Source of the DNA: Mortierella sp. BCC40632
Lineage: Eukaryota > Mortierellomycota > Mortierellomycetes > Mortierellales > Mortierellaceae
DNA: 64,000 bases
Assembly: GCA_011634665.1 (NCBI GenBank)
Contig: WAEK01000019.1
Coordinates: 62,001-126,000, forward strand
Direction: 5' to 3'
In this document: positions 22,571 through 33,660 of the stretch, one piece after another
How positions within the stretch are numbered: position 1 is the stretch's first letter
Layout of the letters: each line of letters starts with the position of its first letter
Position numbers and translations under genes: made by a program
Notes under the pieces: generated by a model
Database searches by the model: none
What the model saw: the letters and a program-made list of their open reading frames with translations, nothing else
What the model was told of the DNA's origin: nothing

Positions 22571-22941
22571 GGTCTCGTAAGAGTCTATCCGAATGGCAAG
22601 TGTCTGATAACTTTAGTAACGTCAGGTTCTTTAGCCACTGTGGCCAACTGTTGTTGTAGGGTAGCAATAGTTTCGTCGGTGGAAGAAAGTGTGGGCCTTC
22701 TTTTTTTTTTTTTTTTTTAGAGGCGTGTATTTTTTCTGGGTTCTCGAGTAGATGGCTCTAAGCATATGGTCCTTGCCTGAATAGCAATACGACTTCAGAA
22801 ATGACCTTGAGCAATAGTTTAACTGACTCCTTTTTGCACCACGAATTCTAATGAGTTTATGTGCTCCTGCACAGAGTAAAGGGTCTACTTTATCTATCAT
22901 TAACGAATCTACACACTATTTATTAACTCACTCCAGAGCCC

Positions 22942-24762
22942 TTAACGTTTACTTAGATTCCTGACACCATTCTTTGTAGCCTCAAGAAGCTGAATAACAT
23001 CGTCGTCATCACCATTAAACTCCATACGGAGGGCCAGTCTTTGTCGTCGCAGTGGTAGTGGTGGTGGTGTCATTGTGGCAGGAGTATCTCTAGTACCATC
23101 ACTCTCGATGTCCAGAGGCGCCTGTTGATCAAGAACGAGATTTGCAACCTGTCTCCTGTTGAGGAATGCGAGAATGGCGCTTTTCTTGGGGTCAGGATTA
23201 AATGACGGACAGTCTTTCCTTTGAGATGCCTGGACTTCTTGAAGGATCTCGCTCATTGGCTCGCGGATCGTGGAAGGCACTCCGTGTGACAAGAAGAAGG
23301 CCAGAACGATCATGAACAAACATGCACCGAATAACAGACCCACGACGATGTTGGAAACATCTGCAAGCAGTGACGGGGGTATGATTAGCAGAGCACCGCT
23401 GTTGAAAAGCGTACCACCGAAAAGAAAGTCTTTAAGATGACTCATATCTTCCTCAGAGAACCCCCATTCCGCCCATGAATGGTCCGATGGGCTAACTGAA
23501 TCTGGGACCAAATAAGTTGCTTCAAAGATTTCTTGTTGATTGCCTCGCAATGGCTCATCTGTGCTGTTAACCTTTGAAGCGTGGAATTGAACATCATCCA
23601 ATGACACATTGTAGTGCTCGACCTTGATATCCAAACTAACCGCCTCGACAAACCACCCGGGGAAATCGTCAGTTCTTAAGTACTTGAAGGAAGTCACCAC
23701 GTCCCAATGGATACCCCCTTCAGCAGCTGTATACTTTTCAATACTGTATTTCCGACCGGAAAATTCCAGATCAAGGCCTGTCAATTTCTGGCACATATCC
23801 ACTAGACTTGCTGTAGCGAGTTTCTTGCAATCAGGAGCCTTCTTTAGGTAGTTGGGACCGTCTTTTTGGTTGATAGTCTGCACGAGAACCCGCCGTGAAA
23901 TAAGGTAAAGTCTGCCCTCATCCCAACCTTTAGGTGGTATCAGGTACCCTAAGCTATGTCGAACACACCGGCTGTCACGACGTTTACGGAGAAGGCAGCT
24001 CTCTACCGAGCGGGGACTATTAGGTATTTCTGTTGGCGAAGCGTCGTAAGTGGCTTCCAGTGCGGCGGCCCTGAACATTTCGACAGCGGCATAGGTCTCC
24101 CAGCCATTGGCATCCATATCGAAAAATTCAAATGTCTCTCCTTTCGAAGTCGTACTATTCCGAATTATAGCCTGAGAAGGGCCTATGCCGCTGTAGCCTG
24201 TAATGAGAGGTGAACTCGAGTTTTGACGGAAATGAATCTCCATCTCTCCAGCGTCTGTTACACAGGGGGAAATGTAGCCTCTTGTTCGAGGACAGAGTGG
24301 CAAAGCCAGCGGAGAGTTTCCAGTATAGGAGCTGAATTCACCTCCATTCAATGTCAGACCCATGCCGAGTATGATGTCGTTGGCTGTTGTGCGACCGGGT
24401 GTTAGGCTAGTAGCCTTCAAGACTGCGTCAAATGGAATATGGAATGACTGTTGGTTTGACATGAGGAAAGTTGGTTTGACAGGATAGAAAATGCTCAGGA
24501 GAGCTGGGAGGTACGTGAGAGCAATGGTTGTAACCAGGGTGAGGGCGACGTAAGACCGGCCGAGAAGATGCTTGCGTCCGGAAGGGAACTTGGAGAAAAA
24601 GACATAGTTGATCTTGGCTATGACACCACCGTTGATTCGTTCAAGATAGGTGACATTGTATGTACGTGACGCAATGTGAGCGATGAGGAACAGGGATGCA
24701 GTCTGCAGAGCAAGCCGGATCGCTGTAAAAAGGATGGTGCTCTGAACTTGGTTGAGATACAT
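22942..24762 (-). CDS. Large membrane protein B, paralogue of A
   Basis: Single-exon, 606 aa, ATG at 24762 (MYLNQVQSTILFTAIRLALQ), nearly identical to protein A over the first 70 residues. It has the same plan: two N-terminal membrane segments, a large lumenal or extracellular domain with Asn-glycosylation sites, and TM3 (VVGLLFGACLFMIVLAFFLS). Shared landmarks include PRSVESCLLRKRRDSRCVRH, SEGRLYLISRR-type motifs, IHWDVVT, WAEWGFSEEDMS and GDDDDVIQLLEATKNG at the C-terminus. The lumenal domain has diverged more than the membrane ends, as for ligand-facing surfaces, but selection was not measured. It is a tandem duplicate in the same orientation about 3.5 kb from A. Function unknown. Confidence 0.78.
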   Translation of the reverse strand: MYLNQVQSTILFTAIRLALQTASLFLIAHIASRTYNVTYLERINGGVIAKINYVFFSKFPSGRKHLLGRSYVALTLVTTIALTYLPALLSIFYPVKPTFLMSNQQSFHIPFDAVLKATSLTPGRTTANDIILGMGLTLNGGEFSSYTGNSPLALPLCPRTRGYISPCVTDAGEMEIHFRQNSSSPLITGYSGIGPSQAIIRNSTTSKGETFEFFDMDANGWETYAAVEMFRAAALEATYDASPTEIPNSPRSVESCLLRKRRDSRCVRHSLGYLIPPKGWDEGRLYLISRRVLVQTINQKDGPNYLKKAPDCKKLATASLVDMCQKLTGLDLEFSGRKYSIEKYTAAEGGIHWDVVTSFKYLRTDDFPGWFVEAVSLDIKVEHYNVSLDDVQFHASKVNSTDEPLRGNQQEIFEATYLVPDSVSPSDHSWAEWGFSEEDMSHLKDFLFGGTLFNSGALLIIPPSLLADVSNIVVGLLFGACLFMIVLAFFLSHGVPSTIREPMSEILQEVQASQRKDCPSFNPDPKKSAILAFLNRRQVANLVLDQQAPLDIESDGTRDTPATMTPPPLPLRRQRLALRMEFNGDDDDVIQLLEATKNGVRNLSKR

Positions 24763-24784
24763 CGATTCCGAATCAAGGGATAGA

Positions 24785-24865
24785 GTGTTGGATAGATGGG
24801 ATGAATGGATGAATGGATGAATGGATGGACCAACAAGTGAATGAAGAATGGCTGACTGAATCGGA
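24785..24865. repeat. GAATGGAT-type tandem repeat
   Basis: Imperfect repeats of gatgaatg/gaatggat directly upstream of the protein B start codon, in its presumed promoter or 5' UTR. Traces of the same motif lie upstream of A and of the third copy. Confidence 0.7.
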
Positions 24866-24949
24866 TGGATGAATCAGATGGATTGAATGGGTTAAATAGA
24901 TTGGGATTGAGCTGCAGGATGGCCATTATCCGCTAGGAGGAGTAGAAGG

Positions 24950-25479
24950 CCTCGACCTATTCTCGAAAGGCAGTGCTCAGGGCGAAGTCGCGTTCCGTTC
25001 CTTTGGGAAAGGATGTGCTCCCTTTCCCGCCCTGACACCCTGGCACCTCCCCAACCGTCGGCTGCATCCGAACGGCGAGCAACCTAAATTACAAATCAAT
25101 TTTGCTCAAGTCTAACCATAATACCATGCACTTCGCCCGTTGTCAGGGGTGCAGGTCGCTCTGAGCCGTTGTCCTCAGCTTCATATTCCAGCGTCTGCAC
25201 ACTTTCTCTTTACCCCTACCACCAGCACTAGGTTATTCGAATCAGAGCGAGCCAGATTGAAAAGAAAACTCCACACCAAACCTTTCCTTCCTACCCTACA
25301 GGACCCACCAAGTCAGGCCCTGCTTGTGCCCTCGAGAACTCAGAAAGTCCCTCTCGTGTGCCCCTCCCCCCCCCATCTCCACTCAGTCCAGTACGCATGT
25401 GAGCAATGAGGGCGCCCCACTCGCATTTCTCTACCCATTCTGGCTGGTATCATGAGCATCATAACAATCCTCGGCCGTT

Positions 25480-25522
<43 letters not shown>

Positions 25523-25595
25523 GTTTTTGATGTAGGTGGAAGAAGAAAAGCGAGCCAGTCTTTGAGCCCAAACATTATTAAATGACTAGCCAGCG
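24950..25595. other. Spacer with (GTT)n microsatellite
   Basis: No supported gene. A (TTG/GTT)n run of about 13 units lies at 25481-25522. A plus-strand open frame at 25140-25409 is Pro/Ser-rich and not recognised. Confidence 0.4.
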
Positions 25596-25804
25596 TTAAT
25601 ATGATTGAGCTACCCACTTTAAAGGTAGAGGAGCTCTAGACCCAGAAAAGGAAATTGGCTGAGAGGCTGTGCCACAGGCAAGTATGAGTTTATGATGACC
25701 AATGGCTTGAAGTGCATGCAAGATAGGGATAGAAGTGATCTTGGAGACTCTACCAAAGCAGTTGACTGGAGAGTGCCATCGAACTAGTTGCCAAGACCAC
25801 CATC

Positions 25805-25838
<34 letters not shown>

Positions 25839-26022
25839 GTAGACACTCACGTTTGATAAGATGATCCTTCGCACCCTCGTACACTTTGTGGACAAAGTTG
25901 GAAAGGTCAAGCGCACGACGATTTCGAAGTGGAAGGAGCCCCAGAGACAGTGTGCTGAAAATACCATTGAACAGAACATGCAGGCCCTCCTGCAGGAGAG
26001 CCCCCAACCTGCATTGGTACAC
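25596..26022 (-). CDS. Possible two-exon coding remnant
   Basis: Minus strand: a coding-like block ending in ALDLSNFVHKVYEGAKDHLI (to about 25851) meets a good donor GTGAGT. The intron holds a 33-base A/T run (plus strand 25806-25838). The acceptor CTCCAG gives exon 25765-25596, which keeps phase and reads GRVSKITSIPILHALQAIGH to a TAA. No ATG is found for the first exon, so the 5' part is missing or lies in an exon I did not find. Family not recognised. Confidence 0.35.
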
Positions 26023-26129
26023 GGTTCACTGCTGCCTGAGACGCTTACATAGCGTTTAGAAGACAAGGAGCCGAGAGAGAAATAGCAAGAGCGTCGTTTC
26101 CCGTGCAAATTAATTGTTAATTTCAAGAT

Positions 26130-27561
26130 CCGCCACTTCAGACCCTGCTTGAACTTCCTTTAAGCTACTGTGTTCACAGTCGCATGGAGTGACATCGCAG
26201 CTGTCGCTCACAAATGAGTACCGCTGCTTTTCACAAGATACATCAGAATTAATTGCCCTGCGAGAAAATGCACCCACTAGGATATCGACCCTTTGCAGAG
26301 ACACCGAGGAAACGACCTTGGTTCCGGATTTGACAAAGTCCAGACGCCAGAGAGATGTCGTGTAATAGCTGCAGTAGCCATGGACTTGTGGTGATGTTGA
26401 CTTTACCTGGAGTGGATCTCTACACTTTCTAGCTGATCGTACAGCCTCATTGCCATTTCAGGTTCATAGCAGATCTCCTCAATCCGTTTGCCTCGATGTT
26501 TGCCCTTTATATTGGTGGTAATCCAGCACTGAGTACTGCTGCTGTCACTAACCTAAGTGCCCTAGATATGCCAGCTTCTCCAGCATACCTCGTCTGCGAA
26601 CGCTGACTTTAGATTATGGCATCAAATTTTTTTTGATGTTGAAGTCAATTGCGGTAGTTAATTCGTAGGTGTGGATTTAAACGTCTGCTAACACAAGATC
26701 GTAGCAGGTTAATGGGTAAAATCCAATACATGATACTCTTTGTCCAACCGTGCACAAAATCACTCCCTACTTGTCCGGCAAGAGACTAGATGTCTTGGAA
26801 TGTTTTAGAGGAATTAATGACGAACATTCTGTTTTGGACACGCTTGAACCTAAGGAAATACGCTCTGCAGAGGCTTCATTTTCCAGCAAATCCAATTTGA
26901 ATGCCTTAATGCTGTGCAGTCGCCAGGTAGAGGGCTTGCTTTCGAGTGCAGGTGAAGGTGACGAGACCAAGATAGTAGTCCGCCCAATGCGCACCATTTT
27001 GGGCGACCTCTCTGAATTGGCTCATTGGCAAGAATCCAATAGAGGTGCCGATGACCAAGCGAGGCATGCGGTCAGATCCAAGGATGTACTCGTCTAGTTA
27101 GATTTTATTTTATTTTATTTTATTTTTATCTGCTTAGTAGTACCATTCGGCTATGAGCACTCAGGTGTCCATACAAAGGTTCCGAAAAAAAAAAGAAAAA
27201 AAAAAGACGGATGCTATACTCTCTCTTGACTCTAGTAAAAACTTGATAGGCAAGGGCTGTTCCCTGCCAAATGATTCTCTAATGGTCTCTAGATTGGTAT
27301 GGCTTACATTTTTTGTGTACCCAAAGATCGTCCAAACTACTAAGACAATACAGCCCTTGACCCAAGAATGGAACTGGTACGCAGGGCATGAACCAAATGG
27401 TTTTGTAGCAAACTCAAGCGTGTCATCTAATTGAGCCGAATCAATAGAATTCTCTCCGCGAGTCAGCTCCAGCTCTATGCAAGCTGTGGAAGGATAGAGA
27501 TTAGGTACAAGCTCGCCTTAAGTAGCCACAAAGCAGAAAAAACTGCGAAAGTATTCAATTC

Positions 27562-27595
<34 letters not shown>

Positions 27596-27600
27596 TTATC
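26130..27600. other. Spacer, A-rich tracts, unrecognised open frames
   Basis: Overlapping open stretches on both strands at 26750-27100 are mutually exclusive and none is recognisable. A TTTTA repeat lies at 27103-27126, A-rich tracts at 27185-27206, and a 31-base A run at about 27562-27592. No gene is supported. Confidence 0.35.
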
Positions 27601-27636
27601 TCGTGGCTCCTTAGAAGGCTTCTATGACATTAGGAT

Positions 27637-28652
27637 TTATGGTTTGCTGCTCTTTCCAGCTGTAGCATTGGCAGAAGAGACTCCATTCTTGCCGTTAGAC
27701 GAAGACTGTGACTCCTGCGAGTCGAACTCGATCGTTACAGGTCCATCGTTGGCAATATTGACCATCATCATCGCACCAAACTCTCCATCTATACGAAAAA
27801 AAAAGAAGAAACGGTAAAGTCAGTTTAGCGGACTGGAAAGTGAGGGGTTTGCCATTGGACAAAATTGAAATGGATCCTGAGTCATCTATCATTTTTTCCG
27901 GATATACCTTTGATGCGCTCGGGCTCGTACGCCTTTTTGAGTCTATCCAAAAAGTCATGATACATCTCCTTTGCCTGAGCAGACTTCATAGAAAGGTGAA
28001 AGTCCAGCTTGCCCTTCTTAAGCGTCTTGGCATAGAGCGTGAACTGCGAGACTATTCAAATCAATTGAAGTGATGTTTCCTAAGTCAGAAATGTCCAATA
28101 CTACTGAGGAATCTCCTTCATGAATTCCATCGTCAATGTACTCCTGGCTCTCTCTGACATACCACACAGGATTTCTCCTCCAATATCAACGACATTTTTA
28201 GCCCACATCTTTGGTGGTGCCTGTTCTTCTGCTGGCTCGCCATTGGCGCTTTCAGTGGTCGTGCCATTGGCGTTTGTGTTAGAATCAAAGACCTTGACGG
28301 TAAGAAGCTTTTGAACCATGTAGTCCAGGTCGGCCGAGGTGTCTTCTGCAGACAATCCAACAAGAACACAGAGGCCCTGCCTGATCTTTGAGATCTGCTG
28401 GCCGTTGACTGTTCGGAGAAGTGATAAAAGTCGACTGGGTTAGTAAGAGTTTGGACAAGAGAAAGAAATGGACGGGAATCTTGAGCGGCGGGGACGGAGG
28501 ATACCTTCTACACTCGCCTGAACAACTCGTTGGAGGACCTAGTAGAGGCGAGGACATTCCTGCGATGAGTTGAGGATTCGTTTGCCATGGCAAGGGATCT
28601 AAGATGTCGTTTGTTGACTCGGTAACCATCTGCCTGCACGTACTGCCTTCAT
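27637..28652 (-). CDS. DTD1: D-aminoacyl-tRNA deacylase
   Basis: 194-aa protein in five exons: 28652-28644 (only ATG AAG GCA), 28538-28505, 28408-28163, 28051-27908 and 27788-27637. All junctions have GT-AG signals and agree in phase. DTD hydrolyses D-amino acids wrongly attached to tRNA, chiral proofreading in the cytosol. Family landmarks read in order: VLQRVVQASVEVNGQQIS, GLCVLVGLSAEDT, DLDYMVQKLL, DIGGEILCVSQFTLYAKT with the catalytic SQxxL motif, LDFHLSMKSAQAKEMYHDFL, FGAMMMVNIANDGPVTIEFD with the Gly-cisPro pair. Two departures from the usual length of about 150: a polar insert of about 25 residues (NTNANGTTTESANGEPAEEQ) before the GGEILC block, and a Ser/Asn/Gly-rich C-terminal tail. 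Confidence 0.9.
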
Positions 28653-29676
28653 AGTTTCTGGATTTGATTAGTGTCTAGCTTCGCTGGCAAGATTGTCCTT
28701 TGGGATGCGGTGAGGATGGGAGAGAATGTGGAGCAGGAGAGAGAGAGAGAGTCGGAAGAGGACAGGTCGGACTGTTGTTTTTTGACAGACACATCATCCT
28801 GGGCGTTGCTGCTTCCGTGCCTGACCTGGATGGAGTGAGTGTAAAAAAAAAAAAGGAATGGAGTGAACAATGATGAATTGTAGCCCAGCTCTCAGAGGCA
28901 ATAACCCTTTATTGACATTTCCTCCTTCTCATTCTATGATTCTAGAGTACATTCTTGAGCTCTCCCATCGCCCATCAACACTGTAAGCTGTCCACTTTTT
29001 CCCCGTTTTTATTTTTGAGTCAGAAATGCTGTCGAGTGACTCTGACTTGTAAACAATGACCGAGGCTGGCCAAAGGTTGTGCCACCTCGGAAAAATTTAG
29101 GAAGCACATTCAGGCACAGACTGTTTGGCAAAACAAACAAAAAAAGCTGAGCTCGGGTATCAGGGTCATCCCACTTTGGTTATTTACCATCCAGCAACTG
29201 TTGGTTTGGGTACTTGTATAAGACTGCGTGGGCATGACTGGCCATCACCAACATAACAGTCATTGATTGATTCAGGCAGTGATGTTGTCCTAAACTATGG
29301 TGCTCTCAGGACGCGCCGGTGTTGCCTAGAGTCATATCGTTTCAGTTCCGGGCAGACCAGTAGACACGATTTTTTGGCACCTCTGTAGCGAACAATCGAG
29401 CAAGCCATGTTACAGGCATCTTAAAAAAGAAAGAAAGAAAGAAAGAAAGAAAGAAACTGGGACCTTGAAATGATAGGTTTGATAAATGGACTCGCAGAAG
29501 TACTCGGAGTATTTGGGATAAATACAAATAGGCTGATTGCTACAACTGAAGATTTCTGGCTCCTCCTCCCTCCTCCTCTTCCTCCTCCTAGAGAAAAGAG
29601 CAGCGATATATGTTTTGTTGGTTTTTTGTTGGTTTTTTTATCTTGCTAAAATAAACTCGCTTGACTTCCTGCAGCA
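28653..29676. other. Spacer between DTD1 and ATG13
   Basis: Holds the DTD1 promoter and the ATG13 3' flank. An (AAAG)n microsatellite is at about 29425-29455 and a CCT-rich tract near 29560-29590. No gene is recognised. Confidence 0.4.
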
Positions 29677-32600
29677 TTACCAGCCATCAATACGTCCTCG
29701 AGACTCAGAGTGAAGGCTACTTTGACCGCTGTTATTGCCACTATGGCTGATGCCTCCACGATCACTGCCTCCCCGGCTCATGGGATGAGGAGATCCGCTG
29801 CTAGTGCTGCTTCCCGGGATGCCAACAGTCTGGAGCTGGTGAAGGGCTAGAGGGGGGTGTGCCGCTCCATACATTGCAGGACTCTGGGACTGTGACCGCA
29901 GGTTCATCATTGTGCTGTTTAATGGGAGCATGTTCAGCTCTCCCCCGGTTCCGCCAATCTCCAGACCCGAATGAGATCCTGGACTAAGCTCGCTCATGAT
30001 AAAGAGCATGTCGTCGTCATCGTTGTTGTTACTAAGACCAGGTTTTTCTGCCGAGTCGTGCTGTTGATGCGAGCCCTTCAAATCCTTATCATCTAGCCCT
30101 CCTTCAAATCCGAATCTTCCGCCAATGCTCCTCCTCTCAAGTCGTGAGTCATGAATGTCACTTAGTGACTCGTCATCTTCACCCACTCGTGGACGAAGCC
30201 GTGGCAAAGCGTACCCGGCACTGCTTGTTCCGCTTCCTGATCGAAGGAGCATTCCTTGACGAACTCCTGAGCTTCCAACAGTATCCAATGTATTCAGTGG
30301 GATTGGCCTAGGATCAGTGCTGGCTAACGTTGAAGCCACTAATGTTGACTCGTCAGTTGACATTCTGCTCACTCCCGCACTGCCATGATTCCTGCCCAAC
30401 ATCAGAGGCGCAGAGAACATTGAGTGCTGGTGGTGGATATCCTCTGGGTAAGATCCATACGCCATGGCATCTGATGTTGCTATATCAACTCTCTCAAGGG
30501 CATCTTCTAAGCTTGTGACATCCTTGTTCTGATCCAGACTACCGTGGCGAAAGGCAATATTACTGATATTGGCTCGGCGTGAGAACCCTGGGGCGTCGTA
30601 TCCAATTGTACTACTGTTGCTTGAGCCTCGAGGATCGCTGAGCCTCCAGGACTCTCTCCTGGAGGAGAGAGTCCTTGAAGAGCCTATTTTGGGGGAAGCG
30701 CGACCTTCGGATAAATTATTTTTATCGGATGCAACTGGGTATACCGGGATCTCAGAATGGAGCGGTGAAGGAGTTCCTGGTTGGTGGGCCAGAGACTGTG
30801 AGTGCCGGGTGCTAGTCGTGCTAGTCGTATGAACTGCAAACGGAGGGCTGGGTGGGGACGGGTCAACGCCTCCAAAAATAGACCGCCGGTGTCCCAAAGT
30901 ATTGATGGTTAGAGGTGTTGGGCTGCCTTGGTGTTCCTGCTGCAGCGTTTGGCTAGCTGACATGGATTCTGATAGGCTGGTATTGTACTGCTTCAATTGT
31001 TGGAATTGGTCGAGTGAAGTTTTGCCACTTATTGTGGAGGCCAGGACACTTTCTCCTGACATTGGTCCAGACGTACTTGACTTTCCAAACATCTTTAGAG
31101 GTTCTGGAGTAGCTAGCATCCTGACAAACGCAGAGACGTCCTCGTCTTCAGTAGAGTACTGGTACAAAGACTGCTTGGTATTTGGTTAGAATAGGATCCA
31201 TTCTGCTGACCATTTCCTACTCACGCTTAATGAGCATTAAAAAATTCTTACCGATGATCCCACAATTGAATTTCGGTTGCCACGGCTAGCAGGAGAGCTT
31301 TCACTGGATGCTCGTCGTCCTGATGAATCATGACGATGGCCAAAGCTGGAAGTAACTCGAGGTGCCGACATGGAAGAGGAGGCATTGCTTTTTATAGATG
31401 AGGAAAGTTGATTTATGCCTCCGATAGATGATGAGGTGCCTCCGGTTCCTAATCCCTTGGGGATAGAGCCAGCAACATTGGACGCATAGGTGGATGACTG
31501 GACTCGACTCATTGACGAGGATGACGGTGAACGATGTAAATAGATTGAAGAAGGTCGGGATGAGACAGATGTCGGTAATGCTTCTAGATATGAGGGCGAT
31601 GGAGAAGATGACAACGACGGCGACTTGAAAGGCGAAAAGTTGGATGACAGTTGCCTTCGGACATCAAGTTGACTTGGCTAATTGAATTAGAGGAAGGATT
31701 TGTGCATTGGAGACAAGATTGTGTGAGTGTAACCTTAGAGCTGATCAAACTCCTATGAAGCCATTCAAGAGAAGGCGGCTTGCTAATAGAATGAGCCAGT
31801 TGATTACCCCTGTCTTAAACGGCGGTGTTCCTAGCGAGGAAATGGATGACTGGGAAGAGGAGATCTCTCCAGAGCGTTGTTGGAAAGATTGTACACTGTT
31901 CCGACGAGGCATTGTTGTCGGATCAGTAATCGACTGGTCCATGAGCCCTCCTGCGGTAGTGTCGGTACTAGGCCCCCTTGTCATGAGAGTTGATGAAGGC
32001 TGCCGCCGAGGCGAGGAGACCTATTACAACAGTCCAGTGAGTCTTTTCTGAGCACAAAATGAAAAACACATGCCAAAGAAGAATGACTAGACCAACAGTC
32101 CTGATCGTCCCAACATACTTCTACACTTGGACGTCGGGCCAACCTTGTAGTTTCTTGAGAATGGGCGGCAACTGTGGGCGTGAAATAGTTTTCATCCATA
32201 TCGATAAACCTGGAGCTCAGGACAGCCTCGGATTCATCGACTTGAAAGTCACAGTTGTTCCGATATGTAACTTTCAGGGAAAAAGAACTGTATTGCTAGT
32301 ATTAGTGAAGACTCCTCGACTGGATCTGATACATACTATATTGCTTCTGCTTCAGAACATACCCAAGTGGTGTCTCGACCTGTCCAAACCGATACTCTGC
32401 TATCATAGACCTTGTCTCGCTTTCCAGTAGAGGAGTCTCTATAGTGGTTCCATGAAGTAGCCAGAATGAAGATGAGTCATCTGTCCTGTCAAACGACAAG
32501 TCCTCAGTTCCGAATACCTACCAAGGCCAATCTCAGAGTCCCGGACATTGCTTTCTTCTGGCGAGTATCTCTGACTAATCCGGAACCCAATCTTAAGCGT

Positions 32601-33660
32601 ATGATTATGCCTCCTGAGTCGACGATAGAGTTGATACGCGGGCAGGAGACGCATGTACGCATACAGCGATCGGAAGAAAATAATCGACTTTTTGTAGACA
32701 ACAGGTGGTTCTGGAACTGGGTCAGGCACGGTGTTACTATCCCAGATTCAACGATTGTAGTAGAAACAGTTGGCATCCCACAGCGACATGAAGAGAGCAA
32801 AGCGTTGGAAGAAAATGAAGGAGAAAAAGTTAGTCTATCGCCCGAGCTGGAATACGACGGAGAGGAGCGCACAATAAGATGGTGGTACCTGAGTATGAGT
32901 GACCACGACTCGAGAATGATATTTTTCCGCACCTGTCCTTGATTTGAAGATGTCGAGCTAGAAGAGTATGATGCAGAGGCGACATCGACCTTGCATTTGC
33001 GTCCATTCTCATCAATGAGAACTAAGGTTTGGTGCTGCGTCATGTCCGATGTGTCCAAGTACAGTTCCACCAGCATGCCCGGTGGGACTTCGGTGATGGC
33101 AGCCGCTCTCCAGTACTTTGCATCCTTATTGTAAATTTCAAGGTCTTCTAGCTCGAGATTAAACTATACCATGGTTGATTCAAAAAGAGGAGAATACGTT
33201 TCAGAGCTTAGTCCCAAGTGAATGCAGCTAGGTAGTATATGCAAAGGAAAGAATGCCACACGAATGTTACCCATTTGCTGGTTTTTTTAGCTATCGGCGG
33301 TGCACGGAGTGAGCCCCTCCTCGCAGGTATGGCGAGTGGATCAGTTTGGGTCACTCTCGCAAGAATGACAATCTGGATGACCTTGACATAAAAGTTCTAT
33401 TCGGTCATTGAGTAAGAGAAAAAGTCGAAGAATGCTCAGTACATGGCTCTCTTTCGTGACCTTGGGATGCGTCATGAAGAGGCTGCGGCACTGAAGGAAG
33501 CATGTGTCCGTACTTGGAGGATCTGCTCCGCCTTCTGATTCCTGGATTGCTGCTGTTGTTCAGACTGAGATTGCTGCTGAGGGTTTGAGGCGAGCTGGGC
33601 GGGAGAGTCAGGTCGAGAGCTGGACTGATAGTAGGACGAGGTACTCGAGTGTCTACTCAT
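29677..33660 (-). CDS. ATG13: Autophagy protein Atg13
   Basis: Nine exons, about 1061 aa: 33660-33514, 33396-33271, 33163-32889, 32736-32522, 32480-32363, 32287-32119, 32020-31808, 31677-31252, 31173-29677. Atg13 is the regulatory subunit of the Atg1 kinase complex that starts autophagy under TORC1 control. The N-terminal HORMA domain is spread over exons 1-6: [90 protein letters not shown] and [11 protein letters not shown]. The rest is a long Ser/Thr/Pro-rich disordered tail, as in fungal orthologues, where kinase sites and Atg1/Atg17-binding motifs lie. The intron between exons 4 and 5 is unusually short (41 nt with GTAGGT...GACAG, or 44 nt with GTCCGG...CTGAG); one of these is needed to restore frame. 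Confidence 0.9.
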
